NCBI GenBank assembly: GCA_018398765.1
Contig: JAHBMJ010001959.1
Coordinates: 2,501 to 24,161, forward strand
Source of the DNA: Chromera velia
Lineage: Eukaryota > Sar > Chromeraceae
Length of the DNA stretch: 21,661 nt
Direction of reading: 5' to 3'
The notes beneath the pieces are model-generated. The model made no database searches. It was not told where the DNA came from and saw nothing but the letters and a program-made list of their open reading frames with translations. The translations under genes were made by a program, and so were the position numbers. Below, piece after piece: positions 19,141 through 21,661 of this stretch (within the stretch, counting starts at the first letter, position 1; every line of letters begins with the position of its first letter).

Positions 19141-20057
19141 GTAAGTCAGCTCTGTAGAGGCAGAACGTATATAGAGAGAACATGACAAATGGAACCTTGA
19201 CGCTGGATTTTCCCCCGGCATTGGCCGGTCCATATGGGAGATGTGTTAATAAGAACATGCGCTCGGCGTGCAGTTTCTTCTTTTCCTTCTTTCGTTTCTT
19301 CCTTCTTCACCTTTCTTTCTCTCTTTCTTCCCTGCTTGCTTGCTTGCTTCCTTCTTTCCTTCCTTTCTTACTTGCTTCCCTCCGTCATTCCTTTTTTCTT
19401 CCCTTGTTTCTTGCTTGCATTTTTCGCTCAATGGTTCGGTATCTGCTCTGCAGGTACAACTCTTCCTGGGGCAACTTTTTCTACGTCCTTGACCCAGGCC
19501 TGGGTCGGTTCCCGTGGACAAAGATGACGCCGTGGGAAGCCGCTGGGGGGGTACACATTGAGCCTGAGGTCTGTCCCGGAACTCATTTTGTTGAGGATGA
19601 TTTGCCTTCTTTGTTTTCTCCCAATTTGATTTGGCCTAGCGTCTGGACAGCTAGAGAATGCGTTCCGATTTGTGGCTGCATCATGAATCTGTGTCTTCCT
19701 GTCTGCCGGCCTTTCTGCCTGAATTCCTGATTGCCTGTCGGGTGCATGGATTTTGTGTGTGCATGTTTTGGCTTTGTCTGAAGGTGAGGGGGAAGTTTCA
19801 AAAAAGGCATGTTGTCTGCCTGCTTGCCTCTCTCTCTCTCTCTCTCTCTCTTCCCCCCCCCCCTCCGTCTGTGAGTGCATGTTGAAATTAAGAAACCAGG
19901 ACATAAAACGAGATGGACACAAAGAGTCAGGGCTGTGGTGCGTGGAAGGAACCCTTTCCTTTGAGTTCCTTCCGCATGTTTTGTCTGATGCAGGCGTACG
20001 AGAAAATCAAAAATGTGATTCAAAATTGGACAACACCAGAGGTAGGTCTGTCCGTCC

Positions 20058-20089
<32 letters not shown>

Positions 20090-21661
20090 GCCTGCCTGGC
20101 GAAGTGCCTCTTCGTTTGTCGCGACTGGTCTCCCTATCTGGCTGTTTTAGTGGCTGTTTGCTCTGTCTCTGTTCACATGTCTTTTGTGTGCTTGTGCGGT
20201 TGAGTGCATGGGTCGACCTATGGTTGTCAGCTCAGTTCGACGTGTGTGTAATCAGCGTGGCCCCCGTGAGTTGATGGAGACTTTCTTTTATTTTCATGCT
20301 CACTTAATTCTGTGAATGATGGATGCTGTATGTGTGGACTGTCGCAGGGACGAGGAGCCTTCGTTCTGGTCGGAGCGAAAGACGACCACTACGCATTTGC
20401 CTACTATGGTTCCATGCAACAGTATTCATGCATCACTGTGTGGTTAAAGTCAGCCCTACTTCCTTCCGTCCATTTTTTTTCTGCCATTTCTTTGCTGTCG
20501 TGTATTCGGACCTGTCAACGTCTCGGTGGGCGACTACCTTCATCTGACCCTTCTTTCTGTATTGTCCGATGTCCGACCGCCCAGCTTCCCGCCCTCCTGT
20601 CTTCTGTCCTTTGCATGGTCTGGGGATCGCATTGAAGACAAAGTCATCTTTGCGCGCCTTGGCACCTCCTCAGGTAGAAAAGAAAGGTCGCATGCATGAA
20701 ACATGGAATGAACCGACTGAGATTATTCCTAAGCTGTCAAAAAGCTGTGTGCGCGTGGTTTTGTGATCGTTCGGTGCTCGTAATCCATGGATCCATGGGG
20801 TCGTGTGTGAGAGCCTCCCTTTTTGTTTCTCTCTGTTTCTCTCTCGCCGTCCTCCTTCCTCCATTTGATTCGAATGTTTCCTTCCTGAATGAATGAATGA
20901 ATGAATACAGGAATATTCTCTGGAAGGAAGTCCCGGGGTGTAAAGTTTCAATCGTCGCACCGGTCAGCCGCAGATCTTCAAAGTTGTCGGTCTTTTACTT
21001 TCTCTGTCCATCGCTCTCTGTCTGTTTGTCTTTCTGCCTCGGTGTGCCTGTGTCCATGTCTTTTTGTCGGTCTGTCTGTCTGTCACGGGTGGCACACCCA
21101 CGTCACACGTAAATGGGTACAGCAGAAGCATCTTTTGAGTCGATTGAACGGGTGGTTCCGTCGTCTTTTTGTTTGGCTTTCCCACAATCCGAATGGGAAG
21201 ATTTGGAGCCACCGGGACCACCGACCGCAAGTCCCACCCCCTCCCGACCCAATGGCACCCCCGCCCGGCTTTCCAGGAAACCCACTACCCCAACACGGGA
21301 ACAACAGAAGCAATGAAGCCCCAGCCCCAGTCTCAGCCCCACCCTTCAATGATCGCGCCGTTCCCAACAGTGAGGAAAACGCTTGGAAATGTCAAAAATG
21401 CCAAGCGACGTTCCCCGCTGCACGTGGGTTAATCACGCATCAAACCCACCCGAACGGGAGAAAGAAATGCAAAGAGACGATCAAAGCAAGAACAGAAGCA
21501 GCAGCAATTCCCCCACCTCCTCCCGCCGCCCCCGCCCCCGCCCCCGCCCCCCCTCTTCCCTCTTCATCGGCCTCCTCATCCCCTGCAGACCCCCCTCCAC
21601 AGGCTCCCCCTCCTTCGTCGTCCCTGCACGCCTCCTCTTCCTCCTCCTCCTCCTCCTCCTC
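18689..21661 (+). CDS. Gene B: signal-peptide protein, probably continuing into a C2H2 zinc finger (3' partial)
   Basis: Proposed exons are 18689-19140, 19454-19568, 19994-20041, 20348-20408, 20638-20686, 20911-20962 and 21123 to beyond the window. Exons 1-3 are secure; later junctions keep phase but have competing sites. The protein starts MMQCLSVLLSVALLALGDG, a classic signal peptide, then a Ser/Arg/Gly-rich leader of about 90 residues, consistent with targeting to a secondary plastid. The core reads SSWGNFFYVLDPGLGRFPW, AYEKIKNVIQNWTTPE, GRGAFVLVGAKDDHYAFAYY and NILWKEVPGCKVSIVAP. I do not recognise the family. In the preferred model the last exon holds one C2H2 finger (21390-21449) and a Pro/Ala then Ser-rich tail. 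Alternatively the gene ends at 21316 in another frame (see findings). Confidence 0.72.
19268..19432. repeat. Pyrimidine-rich (TTCC/CTTG)n tract in gene B intron 1
   Basis: CTTTC, CTTG and CTTCC units over about 160 bp, filling the intron up to the exon 2 acceptor. The pyrimidine strand is the sense strand. Confidence 0.88.
19454..19568 (+). CDS. Gene B exon 2
   Basis: Acceptor CTCTGCAG, donor CCTGAG|GTCTGT. It encodes YNSSWGNFFYVLDPGLGRF followed by PWTKMTPWEAAGG and VHIEPE. The phase joins exon 1 (Met split) and exon 3. Confidence 0.88.
19828..19866. repeat. (CT)n followed by a C run in gene B intron 2
   Basis: A CT run, then TTC and about nine C. Confidence 0.93.
19994..20041 (+). CDS. 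Gene B exon 3
   Basis: Acceptor TGATGCAG, donor CCAGAG|GTAGGT, phase 0 at both ends, 16 residues AYEKIKNVIQNWTTPE. Confidence 0.88.
20049..20086. repeat. (TGTC)n microsatellite in gene B intron 3
   Basis: CCGT then CTGT units, starting 7 bp after the exon 3 donor. Confidence 0.95.
20348..20408 (+). CDS. Gene B exon 4
   Basis: Acceptor TGTCGCAG. It encodes GRGAFVLVGAKDDHYAFAYY. The donor TATG|GTTCCA at 20409 is tentative; the frame stays open further (GSMQQYSCITV), so a later donor such as TTAAA|GTCAGC is possible. Confidence 0.75.
20638..20686 (+). CDS. Gene B exon 5
   Basis: It encodes KVIFARLGTSS-GRKE in the only frame that looks coding. The acceptor ATTGAAG and donor AAAG|GTCGCA are chosen by phase. 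An earlier acceptor at 20583-20584 would extend it upstream and include WSGDRIED, and an earlier donor TCAG|GTAGAA would shorten it. Confidence 0.6.
20886..20905. repeat. (GAAT)n microsatellite at an exon 6 acceptor
   Basis: Five GAAT units end five bases before the exon start, so copy number could affect splicing of gene B exon 6. Confidence 0.95.
20911..20962 (+). CDS. Gene B exon 6
   Basis: The acceptor GAATACAG lies directly after a (GAAT)n microsatellite. It encodes NILWKEVPGCKVSIVAP and ends at CCG|GTCAGC in phase 0. A competing donor GGGGT|GTAAAG at 20940 ends it earlier in phase 1. Confidence 0.65.
21123..21661 (+). CDS. Gene B last visible exon with C2H2 zinc finger (runs off the window)
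   Basis: From acceptor GGTACAG the frame starting CAG AAG CAT is open to the window end. It encodes SRLNGWFRRLFVWLSHNPNG, a Pro-rich stretch, then KCQKCQATF...RGLITHQTH: Cys-x2-Cys-x3-Phe-x5-Leu-x2-His-x2-His, a C2H2 finger with an unusually short His-His spacing, followed by a Lys/Arg-rich helix and a long PPPPP-AAPAPAP and Ser tail encoded by (TCC)n. The finger could instead belong to a separate gene starting at ATG 21252. Confidence 0.68.
21515..21661. repeat. Coding GC-rich (CCCGCC)n and (TCC)n tract
   Basis: CCCGCC units encode Pro-Ala and a terminal (TCC)n run encodes Ser in the zinc-finger frame; the repeat reaches the end of the window. Confidence 0.9.

Overview
The window is nuclear DNA of a eukaryote with many introns. 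I see no bacterial operons, ribosome-binding sites or CRISPR. Three spliced protein genes can be reconstructed by hand from splice signals and reading-frame phase, and almost everything else is intron or intergenic DNA packed with microsatellites and minisatellites. Standard stop codons are used (TAG in gene A, TAA in gene D). Gene B starts with a signal peptide followed by a Ser/Arg-rich leader, the kind of two-part leader used for a secondary plastid. Together with the repeat-rich introns and frequent TGCATGCA words, this would fit a photosynthetic alveolate or stramenopile (a chromerid such as Chromera is my guess, not proven).

Layout. (1) 1-1910: the 3' part of gene A on the + strand, a basic protein of unknown function whose 5' end lies outside the window. 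(2) 1911-6518: a 4.6-kb gap between two convergent genes, with AT-rich unique DNA at both ends, a ~1.5-kb degenerate minisatellite (about 3170-4660) and a 159-bp tandem duplication (5103-5418). (3) 6519-18048: gene D on the - strand. It has 18 exons and a 1749-nt reading frame (582 residues), and about 85% of the locus is intron. It encodes a dynamin-superfamily GTPase of the EHD/sarcalumenin-like type with two hydrophobic segments in its C-terminal half. G1, G3 and G4 motifs are all present and every exon junction keeps phase. (4) 18049-18688: a 640-bp head-to-head interval that must hold the promoters of both flanking genes. (5) 18689-21661: gene B on the + strand, with a signal peptide, six or seven exons, and probably a C2H2 zinc finger followed by a Pro/Ala/Ser tail that runs off the window.

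The most unusual material is in the introns of gene D. A perfect-period 80-bp tandem array (14131-14610) has copied the 3' splice site of a 43-nt exon, giving six equivalent acceptors in a row. There are several microexons (28, 43, 44-52 and 50 nt). 11 of 17 donors have C at +3 and 15 of 17 acceptors end in GCAG. A short motif around CAGACTATATG recurs in three different introns. Introns of all three genes tend to be pyrimidine-rich on their own sense strand. The three genes show no obvious shared pathway. Gene D probably acts on membranes. The functions of A and B are not recognised.
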